Positions 1 through 6,781 of a DNA stretch of 11,656 nt are shown in pieces. The notes under the pieces are model-generated. The model saw only the letters and a list, made by a program, of their open reading frames with translations, was not told where the DNA came from and did no database searches. Numbering within the stretch: the stretch's first letter is position 1; the number at the start of each line of letters is the position of its first letter. The position numbers and the translations under genes are program-made. Origin of the DNA: Bacteroidaceae bacterium (GTDB taxonomy: Bacteria > Bacteroidota > Bacteroidia > Bacteroidales > Bacteroidaceae); contig JAUUPT010000098.1 of the NCBI GenBank assembly GCA_030843315.1, positions 1 through 11,656 of the forward strand. Reading direction: 5' to 3'.

Positions 1-714
1 TAGGAACCGTTTTCGGAAGAACGTCTTTGAAATGGTGGGATATAACCAGTATGCAGCTTTGGCGCTAAGAATACCGATGCCGGCACCGGTCAGTACATCC
101 GTCAGCCAGTGCCGGTTGTTGTACATTCGGAAGAAACCAGTTCCGGCGGCTACGGCATACCCTGCAACGCCTATCCAGGGTGAAACATTCTGATATTCTT
201 TTCTCAGAAATTCTGCACCCATGAATGCGGTTGCCGTATGCCCCGACGGAAAGGAATTTCTGCTGCTCCCGTCGGGACGTTCCACTTTGGTTGCCACTTT
301 AAGCCCATTTACTGTAATCCCCATGATGGCATAAGCGGTGGCAAGGATAATGGTTCTGTCTGCAAAACGATGCTCGCCCTTTATCCCGCACAGGTTCAAC
401 CCGTATACAGCTGCCATCGGGGCGTATTGGGAGAAGTCGTCAATGGTTATCTTCCTGTCGATATTCTCTTGCATTTCATCCCGTATCTCCCGATTCTGGT
501 ATTTCAACCAGTCACTTTCCAGTCCGATAAACCCTACGCCTATCAGCACGGTGGGTATTGCGATTTGTTTGAGGCTGAAACGATACGGCTGGTCGGACTT
601 GCCGGCGGCATCCGTTTGGATAATGGTCACTATGCTGTCTTTCTCCTGTGCATGAACTTCTACCAAAGACAAACACAATATGCTTATTATTACCAATTTA
701 AAGATTCTCATCAT
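1..714 (-). CDS. PAP2-family membrane-associated phosphatase, 3' end cut by window edge
   Basis: Reading leftwards from ATG at 714, 238 codons are open to the window edge, so the C-terminus is missing. All three PAP2 signature motifs are present: K-x6-RP at residues 139-147 (KVATKVERP), SFPSGHT around 154-160, and R-x5-H-x3-D at 196-206 (histidine 202). An N-terminal hydrophobic segment ending VHA/QE near residue 22 looks like a signal peptide, and further hydrophobic stretches lie at about 52-64 and 120-135. The family removes phosphate from lipid phosphates; lipid A 1- or 4'-phosphatases (LpxE/LpxF) and undecaprenyl-pyrophosphate phosphatases are the likely roles, but the substrate cannot be read from sequence. 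A second ATG follows at 711. The start overlaps the 3' end of the outer membrane protein gene by 17 nt, suggesting translational coupling. No separate promoter is visible. Confidence 0.93.
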   Translation of the reverse strand, partial: MMRIFKLVIISILCLSLVEVHAQEKDSIVTIIQTDAAGKSDQPYRFSLKQIAIPTVLIGVGFIGLESDWLKYQNREIRDEMQENIDRKITIDDFSQYAPMAAVYGLNLCGIKGEHRFADRTIILATAYAIMGITVNGLKVATKVERPDGSSRNSFPSGHTATAFMGAEFLRKEYQNVSPWIGVAGYAVAAGTGFFRMYNNRHWLTDVLTGAGIGILSAKAAYWLYPTISKTFFRKRFL

Positions 715-3094
715 ATTCCAGTTTAGCATTATGCTTCTTAGCTTTGTTTTTACCGAACGCATACGATATGCCTACATAAACGATTCGCGGGTTACGGCGC
801 TTTTCTACTTTCTGTTTCAACTCCGGAGTATCGAGTGTGTACGCTTTGCGATACGTATCAAATAAATCGGAAACAGAACCCAATAAAGAAAGGTTTATGG
901 CGGGAATATCGTACTTCATACCCAAGTTGATGCAATAGTCAGCATCGCGGCGCCCTTGCGGAACCAATGTGGACGAACGGTAGCGGGCATTCACTTGTAC
1001 CATATAATGCCTGAAAGGCATGACGTTGGCATTGAGCAGCGTGCTCCACGAGAAAGCACTTTTATGCCTGCCATATCCCAGTTTCTCGGCATTAATCTGA
1101 TTGTAATATCCGTTTGCATTCCAGTTGAACGACAGCCATTTCCCTATGGAATAGTTCCAGTTGACTTCTGCCCCGGCACTGTGGCTCGATTCCAGATTTT
1201 CTTTTGTAGTCAGCAATACACCGTCCTCAATGTAGCGTGACACTTGTGTTATCTCATTGGTGAGATAGCGATAATAAAGGGTTCCCATCAGGGATGCATT
1301 GGTGTCGTTGTGCCACAGCCATCCGGTTTCTATCGAATGTATCTTCTCCGGTTTCAGGTTGGGATTACCCGTCGAAAGGCTGAGCGGATTGATATGTTCG
1401 GCAAAAGGATTCATATCTTCACCTTCCGGCCGGTTCACGCGCAGGCTGTAGTTCAGTTGGATTTCATTGTGCGGATTGAGGTGGAACGAAGTGTGCAGGG
1501 TGGGATAGACATTGGTATAGTGCTGTGTTGAAATGCTGTCGAGCGAGAGCAGCTTGTTGCGGACATCGGCATATTCTCCCCGCACGCCTGCCAGCATGCT
1601 CCATTTCCCGAAAGTCATCTCCAGAGTGGCATAAATGGAGTGAAGGGTGCACTGGTGGGTGAAGTCGCTTGTGCGTTCAAGGTTCGGTTCAAAAGTGCTC
1701 CCGTTCCAGTCCTGGACGTGATAATTCTGCTCGGCGGTGAGGGCTTCCAGTTCGTAGCCTGCCGATAGCTTGTAGGCATCCGATAGCTTGTGCTGCCAAT
1801 ACAGTTTGCCGACGTGCAGGTAGTTGGCATCCCATACTTGTTCGTTGTCCCGGCTGGGGTCGTTCAGTGGCGAAGTCTGCAGGGTGGAGTATTCGTTCTG
1901 TTCGTCTTCGCTTTCAGAAGAATAGGTGTACTCCACTCCCCATTCGCGCCCGTCGCCGTAGGTGTGGGTATAATGAAAGTTGCCTTCCCACATATTCTCT
2001 TTGGCGTCTGCCCGGCGGTTGCGGATATAATAGTCCGCCAAGTTGTGGTCTGCATCTTCAGTGGTGGATTGCACTGTTTCCCAGCGTTTGAAGTTGCGGC
2101 GGTTATAATTGCCTGCTATCTCGATGGCGTCGCGGGCACTGAGGTCGGCCCCTACACCCAGTCTGAAAGTGTGCGACACCGGCCGGCCGATACCATTAGT
2201 GGTCTGATCCACATAACTGTCCGGGGTGCTGCGCTTGTCGTTGGTGCTGCGGTCGTAGCGGTCTTTGCGGAAAGAATATCCCCCGAAGAAGTTTACGGCT
2301 CCTACGTTATAGTTCATATTCACTCCGGCATTGTAGCGGTTGCTGCTGCCCGTGTTGGCGGTAAGTGTTCCGTTCATTCCTTCCTTGCCGCCTTTCTTCA
2401 TTACGATATTGATGATTCCGCTCACCCCGTCGGGCTTGTATTGGGCAGATGGGTTGGTGATGACTTCGATGCTCTCGATGGAGCTTGCGGATAATTGTTG
2501 CAAGGCATCGGCGCGTGTCCTTGCGCTCATCAGTGCCGACGGCTTCCCATTGATGAGAATCGTGACGTTCTCATTGCCGCGCAGGCTGACGTTGCCGTCC
2601 ATATCCACTTCTACTGACGGGATATTCTGCATCAGGTCGCTTGCCGAACCCGAAGAACTCATTAAATCCTGTCCTACGTTGAAAATACGCTTGTCGAGTT
2701 TTTGGACTAATACCGATTTGTGCCCCTCCACTACCACTTCATTCAGCTGTTCTCCCGAATCATCAATCCATAGGACACCGACATCAGTAGAACCTTTTTT
2801 GCTGTTTACTGTAAAAAGGGGCGACTGGACTTCCTTATATCCCACATAACTGCAAATCAGATAGTAACTCTTTGCGGAAGGAACATTGTCAATATGAAAA
2901 TGACCTATTGAATCGGTCATCGTTCCGGATAATAGTTTCTTGGTAGCGCCCTCATACAGGGCAACCGTGGCATATTCAATAGGATTGCTGCCCGATTTTC
3001 CTTTCAATGTACCGATGACCTTCCCGCTTCCTTCTGCCGCATACGTGGCAGCAACTATGCAAAATGCAATAAGTATCAAAATAATTCTTCTCAT
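698..3094 (-). CDS. Outer membrane beta-barrel protein with carboxypeptidase-regulatory-like and TonB-plug domains
   Basis: 798 residues. A signal peptide (about 1-19, ending TYA/AE) is followed by a carboxypeptidase D regulatory-like beta-sandwich (about 24-105), the LNEVVVEG linker that precedes plugs in Bacteroidetes receptors, a plug domain (about 135-235, with QNIPSVEVD, SLRGNENVTILING and GVSGIINI), then a barrel of over 500 residues that resembles the OMP_b-brl_3 group rather than SusC. The last strand is probably VYVGISYAFG, followed by a charged tail ending EYDENL, so the protein does not end in the usual aromatic residue. No SusD partner gene is adjacent. It may be a TonB-dependent transporter or an outer membrane remodelling or sensing factor; the ligand is unknown. 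The gene sits between a two-component system and a PAP2 phosphatase on the same strand and overlaps the latter by 17 nt. Its own promoter with regulator-like repeats is at 3123-3156. Confidence 0.93.
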   Translation of the reverse strand: MRRIILILIAFCIVAATYAAEGSGKVIGTLKGKSGSNPIEYATVALYEGATKKLLSGTMTDSIGHFHIDNVPSAKSYYLICSYVGYKEVQSPLFTVNSKKGSTDVGVLWIDDSGEQLNEVVVEGHKSVLVQKLDKRIFNVGQDLMSSSGSASDLMQNIPSVEVDMDGNVSLRGNENVTILINGKPSALMSARTRADALQQLSASSIESIEVITNPSAQYKPDGVSGIINIVMKKGGKEGMNGTLTANTGSSNRYNAGVNMNYNVGAVNFFGGYSFRKDRYDRSTNDKRSTPDSYVDQTTNGIGRPVSHTFRLGVGADLSARDAIEIAGNYNRRNFKRWETVQSTTEDADHNLADYYIRNRRADAKENMWEGNFHYTHTYGDGREWGVEYTYSSESEDEQNEYSTLQTSPLNDPSRDNEQVWDANYLHVGKLYWQHKLSDAYKLSAGYELEALTAEQNYHVQDWNGSTFEPNLERTSDFTHQCTLHSIYATLEMTFGKWSMLAGVRGEYADVRNKLLSLDSISTQHYTNVYPTLHTSFHLNPHNEIQLNYSLRVNRPEGEDMNPFAEHINPLSLSTGNPNLKPEKIHSIETGWLWHNDTNASLMGTLYYRYLTNEITQVSRYIEDGVLLTTKENLESSHSAGAEVNWNYSIGKWLSFNWNANGYYNQINAEKLGYGRHKSAFSWSTLLNANVMPFRHYMVQVNARYRSSTLVPQGRRDADYCINLGMKYDIPAINLSLLGSVSDLFDTYRKAYTLDTPELKQKVEKRRNPRIVYVGISYAFGKNKAKKHNAKLEYDENL

Positions 3095-3122
3095 TTGGGT
3101 CTGCTTTTAAAACTTTTCGAGG

Positions 3123-3156
3123 CAAAAGTAAAACCCGATTTAGAAGAGATTTTGAA
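3123..3156 (-). promoter_or_regulatory. Promoter with tandem response-regulator-like box before the barrel gene
   Basis: On the minus strand the -7 box TACTTTTG (3123-3130) fits TAnnTTTG, leaving a leader of about 25 nt. No TTTG is found at the -33 distance. Instead two direct repeats, TTCAAAATC (3148-3156) and TTCTAAATC (3137-3145), match at 8 of 9 positions with an 11-nt period and end 6 nt before the -7 box. Tandem half-sites one helical turn apart, overlapping the -35 region, are the usual arrangement for OmpR/PhoB-type activators. Binding by the neighbouring regulator is inference. Confidence 0.55.
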
Positions 3157-3165
3157 TTATGATAG

Positions 3166-4242
3166 TTAGGCGGGCTGATTTATCTTCTTTAACCAAACGG
3201 TGAAGGTATGCCGGTTGTTGCCGAATGAGTATTGCACCGACCATCCGTGGAAGTCGCAGATTGCCTTAACGATAGACAGTCCCAGCCCGTTGCCTACCTT
3301 TTGGGTATCTCCCGAGCGGAATCTTTGGAATAGCGTCTGTCCGTCAAGGGCTTCCCCTTCAGCCTCATTGCTTACTGACAGTCTGTCGTCTCCAACGATG
3401 ATCTCTATTTTCCCGTTTGCATTAGTGGTGTGCCGGATGGCATTAATGATAAGATTATTGAGCAGGCATTCCAGAAGGATTGTATTTGCCCGCAACGTAG
3501 ATTGCTTGACCCGGTGGTCCTTGACGGATATTGACAAGCCATTCTGCAAGACTCCATACATGGGCAATAGCGTATTGGTGAGGCCGAACAAATCGATATC
3601 CTCTAATTGGGTGTATTGCGCATTCTCTATTTTAGCGAGTAACAGCAAGTTGCGGTTCAGATGCCCTATGCGGATGCTGATGTCGTAGAGGTCTGATACC
3701 AGGTTCATCTGCCGTTCGTTCAAGTCCTCTTGCATCAGCAAGTCCAGTTTGCTGCGGATAATGGCAATGGGGGTTTGCAGTTCGTGAGAGGCGTTCTCTG
3801 TAAATTCCCTTTGGATGAGATAGCTCTTTTTGTCTTTCTCCATCAGCCTTTTCAGGGAGCTGTTGAGCCGGGCAAATTCTTTTATTTTGGTTTCCCGGAA
3901 TTCGGGGATGTCGCTTTGTGCCAGGTTGAACTGTTCTGTCTTTTGCAGGGTGTCGTCGAACGGTTGCCATAGGCGGCGGGTGACGAAGCGCATCGTAATG
4001 AGCAATGATATGCTGAGAACGATGAATATCAGCAGAAACTGAATCATCATGCCTATGATGATATCCCTTTCCAGATCGAGGGGTGGGATGGAGCTTCCTT
4101 GCTGTACGGCTTCTATAATATCTATCAGGTCTTCGGCGTAGAAGCACCTGGTGAGCAGATAAAACAACGGTGCCGTCAGCAGCAGCATAAGGCCTGTGCA
4201 GGTCAGGAACTGCGACAGACTTTTATTCAGCAGACTTTTCAT
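3166..4242 (-). CDS. Two-component sensor histidine kinase, membrane bound
   Basis: Inner membrane sensor kinase; 358 residues from the ATG at 4242, which follows the purine-rich GGGAAGAAA. An ATG at 4269 would add nine residues (MGQDINGKK) and is an alternative. Numbered from 4242: TM1 about 12-35, a short periplasmic loop of roughly 25 residues, TM2 about 61-85, a linker, then HisKA with phospho-acceptor His153 in ENASHELQTP, the N box NNLIINAIRH (262-271) and the G2 box GNGLGLSIV (318-326). The region where a DxGxG (G1) box is expected reads VSNEAEGEAL and lacks the usual pattern. The periplasmic loop is too small for a folded sensor domain, so the signal may be sensed in the membrane or through a partner. 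The 5' end overlaps the regulator gene by 20 nt, so the two are co-transcribed and probably translationally coupled. Confidence 0.93.
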   Translation of the reverse strand: MKSLLNKSLSQFLTCTGLMLLLTAPLFYLLTRCFYAEDLIDIIEAVQQGSSIPPLDLERDIIIGMMIQFLLIFIVLSISLLITMRFVTRRLWQPFDDTLQKTEQFNLAQSDIPEFRETKIKEFARLNSSLKRLMEKDKKSYLIQREFTENASHELQTPIAIIRSKLDLLMQEDLNERQMNLVSDLYDISIRIGHLNRNLLLLAKIENAQYTQLEDIDLFGLTNTLLPMYGVLQNGLSISVKDHRVKQSTLRANTILLECLLNNLIINAIRHTTNANGKIEIIVGDDRLSVSNEAEGEALDGQTLFQRFRSGDTQKVGNGLGLSIVKAICDFHGWSVQYSFGNNRHTFTVWLKKINQPA

Positions 4243-4915
4243 TTTCTTCCCATTTATATCCTGTCCCATAAAATGTTTTTATACAATCTGCCGCACCTGC
4301 ATCTGCCAGTTTGGCTTTCAAGTTTTTGATGTGGGCATATACGAAGTTGAAGTCGTTCATCATATCTGCCATATCTCCGCTCAGATGTTCGGCCAACGCA
4401 CTTTTAGACACAACGCGTTTGCGGTTTTCTATCAGGAACAGTAGCAGTTCATACTCTGTTTTGGTCAAGTCGAGGTTCTTGTTTCCTACCTTCACTTCTT
4501 TGCTCAATAAATCAATCTCTACCGCACCGCTGCGTACAATGTTGTCGTTTGCAAAGCATTTTCTCCTGAGCAGGGCAAAAATGCGCATACTCAGTTCGGG
4601 TAGATGGAATGGTTTTGCCAGGTAATCGTCTGCTCCGATTTTAAGACCGGCTACTTTGTCGTCCAGCGAGTCCTTGGCGGATACGATAATTACACCTGTT
4701 TGTGGAGTCTCTTTTTTGATTCTCCGCAGCACGTCCAATCCGCTTCCACCCGGGAGCATTAAATCCAGTAATATGCAGTCGTACTCGTAAAGACCGACTT
4801 TTGTCATGGCTTCGGGAACGGAGAAGGCTTGTTCGCACAGGTAGTCTTCCCGGTTCAGGAAATTCACGATGCTGTCGGACAATTCACGCTCGTCTTCTAC
4901 TATCAACAGTTTCAT
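4223..4915 (-). CDS. OmpR/PhoB-family response regulator
   Basis: 230 residues from the ATG at 4915; an upstream in-frame TTG at 4921 would add only two residues and is a poor start. The receiver domain (1-115) has the acidic pocket E7-D8-E9, phospho-acceptor Asp51 in ILLDLMLPGGSG, the switch residue Ser79 in VIIVSAKD and Lys101 in YLAKPF. The C-terminal winged helix (about 130-228) has KTEYELLLFL, the recognition region NFVYAHIKNLKAKL and the wing FYGTGYKW, typical of OmpR/PhoB members that bind direct repeats. First gene of the kinase/barrel/PAP2 module. Its own promoter carries a repeat arrangement like the one before the barrel gene, suggesting autoregulation. The family call is secure; the signal and regulon are unknown. 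Confidence 0.95.
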   Translation of the reverse strand: MKLLIVEDERELSDSIVNFLNREDYLCEQAFSVPEAMTKVGLYEYDCILLDLMLPGGSGLDVLRRIKKETPQTGVIIVSAKDSLDDKVAGLKIGADDYLAKPFHLPELSMRIFALLRRKCFANDNIVRSGAVEIDLLSKEVKVGNKNLDLTKTEYELLLFLIENRKRVVSKSALAEHLSGDMADMMNDFNFVYAHIKNLKAKLADAGAADCIKTFYGTGYKWEENEKSAE

Positions 4916-4937
4916 AGGCAAATACTTTAACTTTTTG

Positions 4938-4971
4938 CAAAGTTAACGGAGAATCTTGTAGGAATTTAGAA
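4938..4971 (-). promoter_or_regulatory. Promoter with regulator-like direct repeats before the response regulator gene
   Basis: Minus-strand -7 box TAACTTTG (4938-4945) lies 22 nt before the ATG at 4915. At the place where the barrel-gene promoter has its repeats, this one has TTCTAAATT (4963-4971) and TACAAGATT (4952-4960), again 11 nt apart and ending 6 nt before the -7 box. TTCTAAATT differs from the barrel-gene half-site TTCTAAATC at one base; the second copy is degenerate (6 of 9 against TTCAAAATC). No good -33 TTTG is present. The distal copy also lies in an imperfect palindrome (GGAAATT-CT-AAATTCC). Confidence 0.5.
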
Positions 4972-4993
4972 TTTCCGTTTCATTACCTGTAGA

Positions 4994-5584
4994 TTATACG
5001 AATCCGTTCTTATAGAAATTATACGATTCCTGGATTCTTTCCGGTGTGTCGGCTTTGAGCAGCAGAAGCAGTTCGCGGCAGAATTCCAGTTGCCCCGTGC
5101 CGTTGGCGGTGACGATATTCTTGTCGCTGGCGGCTTGCTGCGTTTGATATCCGGCTTCGTTCGTATATCGGTCGCCAGCCCATAGCTTCAGTTGCTGCAC
5201 GGTGTTTCCGGTATGTTTTACGTCATTCAGGAAACCATGCTTTGCCATGAAGGAAGCTGCGTTGCAGATTGCACCGACTATTTTTCCGCGTTGTAAAGCA
5301 TCTTGCACGAATGGTACAATTAGTTCAGCTTCCGGAGAACCCCATTGCATACCACCTATCAGTATCAATGCTGCATAGTCTGTGGGTATTGTCTGGAAAC
5401 TATAATCGGGTAGGGTGCGGAAACCGCCGATGGAACGCACGGCATCCATTGTAGGAGCTGCTACTTTTGTGGTATATTTCACTTCACTGCCCGGCATTAC
5501 TCCGGCATTGAGGGAAGAGGCGATGAAAGCACCTTCCCAGTCGGCATATTCATTTAATAAGACGAAGATTACTTCTTTTTTCAT
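4994..5584 (-). CDS. DJ-1/PfpI-family protein (class I glutamine-amidotransferase-like fold)
   Basis: 196 residues, a single DJ-1/PfpI domain. The nucleophile-elbow cysteine is Cys107 in VGAICNAASFM, and the glutamate that hydrogen-bonds to it in this superfamily is probably Glu17 in YADWEGAF. LILIGGMQWG (73-82) is the conserved strand and turn before the elbow helix. The residue after Cys is Asn, not the His of PfpI proteases, so peptidase activity is not supported; members of this type include putative deglycases, glyoxalases, oxidation sensors and many of unknown role. Cytoplasmic, with no signal peptide. Transcribed alone in the same direction as the downstream two-component genes, with its own -7 box at 5616-5623. 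The biochemical function is open. Confidence 0.88.
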   Translation of the reverse strand: MKKEVIFVLLNEYADWEGAFIASSLNAGVMPGSEVKYTTKVAAPTMDAVRSIGGFRTLPDYSFQTIPTDYAALILIGGMQWGSPEAELIVPFVQDALQRGKIVGAICNAASFMAKHGFLNDVKHTGNTVQQLKLWAGDRYTNEAGYQTQQAASDKNIVTANGTGQLEFCRELLLLLKADTPERIQESYNFYKNGFV

Positions 5585-5615
5585 GACTCTATTTTTGTTT
5601 TCCTTTCTTTTGCTG

Positions 5616-5644
5616 CAAAGTTACATTTATTTGAGAGAATCAAT
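5616..5644 (-). promoter_or_regulatory. Promoter of the first DJ-1/PfpI gene
   Basis: Minus-strand -7 box TAACTTTG (5616-5623) fits TAnnTTTG. An ATTG at 5641-5644 is a partial match to the -33 TTTG, 17 nt upstream, slightly closer than usual. The leader to the ATG at 5584 is about 28 nt. Confidence 0.5.
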
Positions 5645-5708
5645 GCGATAATTATCCTCAAAAGATATGGTTGTTAAGTGGTGGAGCTACTAAGATTTAT
5701 TCGTCCTT

Positions 5709-5796
5709 CTATAGGGGGAGAATCATACCACTGCAGTGGAACGCAATTTTCCTTGTAGCGGAACGTAATTTCCCCTATAGTGGAACGAATAAATGT
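5709..5796. repeat. 22-nt tandem repeat, four in-phase units
   Basis: Four consecutive 22-nt units begin at 5709, 5731, 5753 and 5775, each opening with a six-base block (CTATAG, CTGCAG, TTGTAG, CTATAG). The core TGGAACG or CGGAACG is clear in units 2-4; the first unit is degenerate (GGGGGAG). Units 2 and 3 also share AATTTTCC/AATTTCCC, so each contains a GGAA...TTCC half-dyad. The array lies in the non-coding stretch between the AraC-type gene (ends 5839) and the first DJ-1 promoter. A related TATAGTGGGAA lies out of phase at 5817. Function unknown. Confidence 0.7.
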
Positions 5797-5798
5797 GT

Positions 5799-5822
5799 AC
5801 TATATGAGGCCTTACATATAGT
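5799..5822 (-). terminator. Perfect 8-bp-arm dyad after the AraC-type gene, possible terminator
   Basis: ACTATATG (5799-5806) and CATATAGT (5815-5822) are exact inverted repeats around an 8-nt loop containing AGGCCT. It lies 17 nt beyond the stop codon of the AraC-type gene. The stem is AT-rich and the tract beyond it on the minus strand (ACACATTTATT) is only weakly T-rich, so termination is uncertain. Confidence 0.35.
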
Positions 5823-5838
5823 GGGAAAAGTTTCTCGT

Positions 5839-6696
5839 TTATTCTACGGGAATATAAATCTCCGTTAGCAGTTCTTCCGGTGCTGTGGTCGACGGGTCAT
5901 TCATATAACGTTCCGCACTGGGTTCATCACGCAGGGTGCACTCCATTTCGGGAATGTATTTACCATAAATGGTATCATAGACGGCTTGCAGATGCTCGTA
6001 AGAACCTTTATACAAGAAGATGGCATAGCGCCCGGCAGGTATTTGCTTGGAGCCAACATCGCCTTTGGGGCTGACAGCTTCGGGCATGACCATACATACA
6101 TCGGTACGCAATCTTTCGGTTGGAGTCACTTTGGGGTCGTCGTGATAAATGCAATACGGCATCACTTCACCCATTGGCAGTTTCTGCTCCTGGATGAATT
6201 GGAAGAGGCGCATCCATGTGCCGCAATAGTCATTCAGTTTGTAGTCTCCGAATAAACGGATATAAATTACGTTTCTTGCGGGAATTTCTCTGATTTCCCG
6301 TTGTAGTTCCAGTTCCGGACGGATAATGGCTGGTTTCATAATTACAAAGTTTTTATTGTTACGATACTCTAATGGTGAAATGCCATAGAACTGCTTGAAT
6401 ACTTTCGACAGCGACGAAGAGGAAGAATAGCCTATACGGTAGGCAATGTCTGCTATCGGCAAGTCGGAATAGCGCAGCAATCGGGCGGCAGCTTCGGTAC
6501 GCGTCCGGACTATAAACGTACCGATGGGTTCGCCCAGGAAGGCTTTCATGATGCGATGAAAGTAGAACGGGGAGAAATGGGAAATCGCGGCCAGTGATTT
6601 CAGGTCAATTTCTTCTCCGAGGTGCAGGTTGATGTAATCTACCACTGCATTCACACACTTCTGATACTCTTCTTGCGTTGTCTTTTTCTGTTGCAT
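5839..6696 (-). CDS. AraC-family transcriptional regulator with C-terminal GyrI-like ligand domain
   Basis: 285 residues from the ATG at 6696; an ATG at 6717 would add MKKPNRT, but a -7 box ends only 5 nt before it, which would make that form leaderless. The N-terminal AraC/XylS DNA-binding domain (about 8-108) has two helix-turn-helix units: IDLKSLAAISHFSPFYFHRI, then IADIAYRIGYSSSSSLSKVF followed by FYGISPLEYR. The C-terminal part (about 125-285) resembles the GyrI-like or Rob-type small-molecule binding fold, with PARNVIYIRLFGDY, the two-repeat layout, and a final EELLTEIYIPVE strand. This order (DNA binding first, GyrI second) is that of Rob- and SoxS-like sensors of lipophilic compounds. 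It is divergent from the TIGR02757 gene across a 64-85 nt region. The ligand and targets are unknown. Confidence 0.92.
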   Translation of the reverse strand: MQQKKTTQEEYQKCVNAVVDYINLHLGEEIDLKSLAAISHFSPFYFHRIMKAFLGEPIGTFIVRTRTEAAARLLRYSDLPIADIAYRIGYSSSSSLSKVFKQFYGISPLEYRNNKNFVIMKPAIIRPELELQREIREIPARNVIYIRLFGDYKLNDYCGTWMRLFQFIQEQKLPMGEVMPYCIYHDDPKVTPTERLRTDVCMVMPEAVSPKGDVGSKQIPAGRYAIFLYKGSYEHLQAVYDTIYGKYIPEMECTLRDEPSAERYMNDPSTTAPEELLTEIYIPVE

Positions 6697-6721
6697 AGTT
6701 CTATTGGGCTTTTTCATGCTG

Positions 6722-6729
6722 CAAAAATA
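6722..6729 (-). promoter_or_regulatory. -7 box for the AraC-type regulator
   Basis: TATTTTTG on the minus strand fits TAnnTTTG. No TTTG is seen at the -33 distance. It implies transcription start near 6716-6719, which favours translation from 6696 over 6717. Confidence 0.4.
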
Positions 6730-6764
6730 AGAGGAAAAGGGATAGGGGAGTTGTCCGATGTTGC

Positions 6765-6772
6765 TATATTTG
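6765..6772 (+). promoter_or_regulatory. -7 box for the TIGR02757 gene
   Basis: TATATTTG fits TAnnTTTG. It lies inside the first codons of the longest reading frame (ATG at 6758), so transcription probably starts near 6776-6779 and translation at 6782. No convincing -33 box was found. Confidence 0.45.
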
Positions 6773-6781
6773 CAAATTAGT

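Noticed and set aside
1790..2494. Plus-strand open frame of 234 codons
   Set aside because: Entirely antisense to the barrel protein gene, which has a clear domain order; the antisense product has no recognisable motif.
698..3094. SusC-type receptor of a polysaccharide utilisation locus
   Set aside because: No SusD gene follows, the protein is shorter than typical SusC proteins, and the barrel resembles the OMP_b-brl_3 type; the GH43 gene is 7 kb away with unrelated genes between.
3632..4147. Minus-strand open frame of 171 codons
   Set aside because: Alternative frame of the histidine kinase gene; arginine/proline-rich composition typical of frame shadows.
4994..5584. PfpI-type intracellular protease
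   Set aside because: The residue after the nucleophile cysteine is Asn rather than the catalytic His of PfpI proteases, so only the fold is claimed.
5709..5796. CRISPR array
   Set aside because: The units are directly adjacent with no unique spacers and are too short and degenerate; no cas gene is nearby.
5671..5868. Plus-strand open frame of 65 codons over the tandem repeat
   Set aside because: Its codons are just the translated 22-nt repeat, and it runs into the antisense of the AraC-type gene; no start signal.
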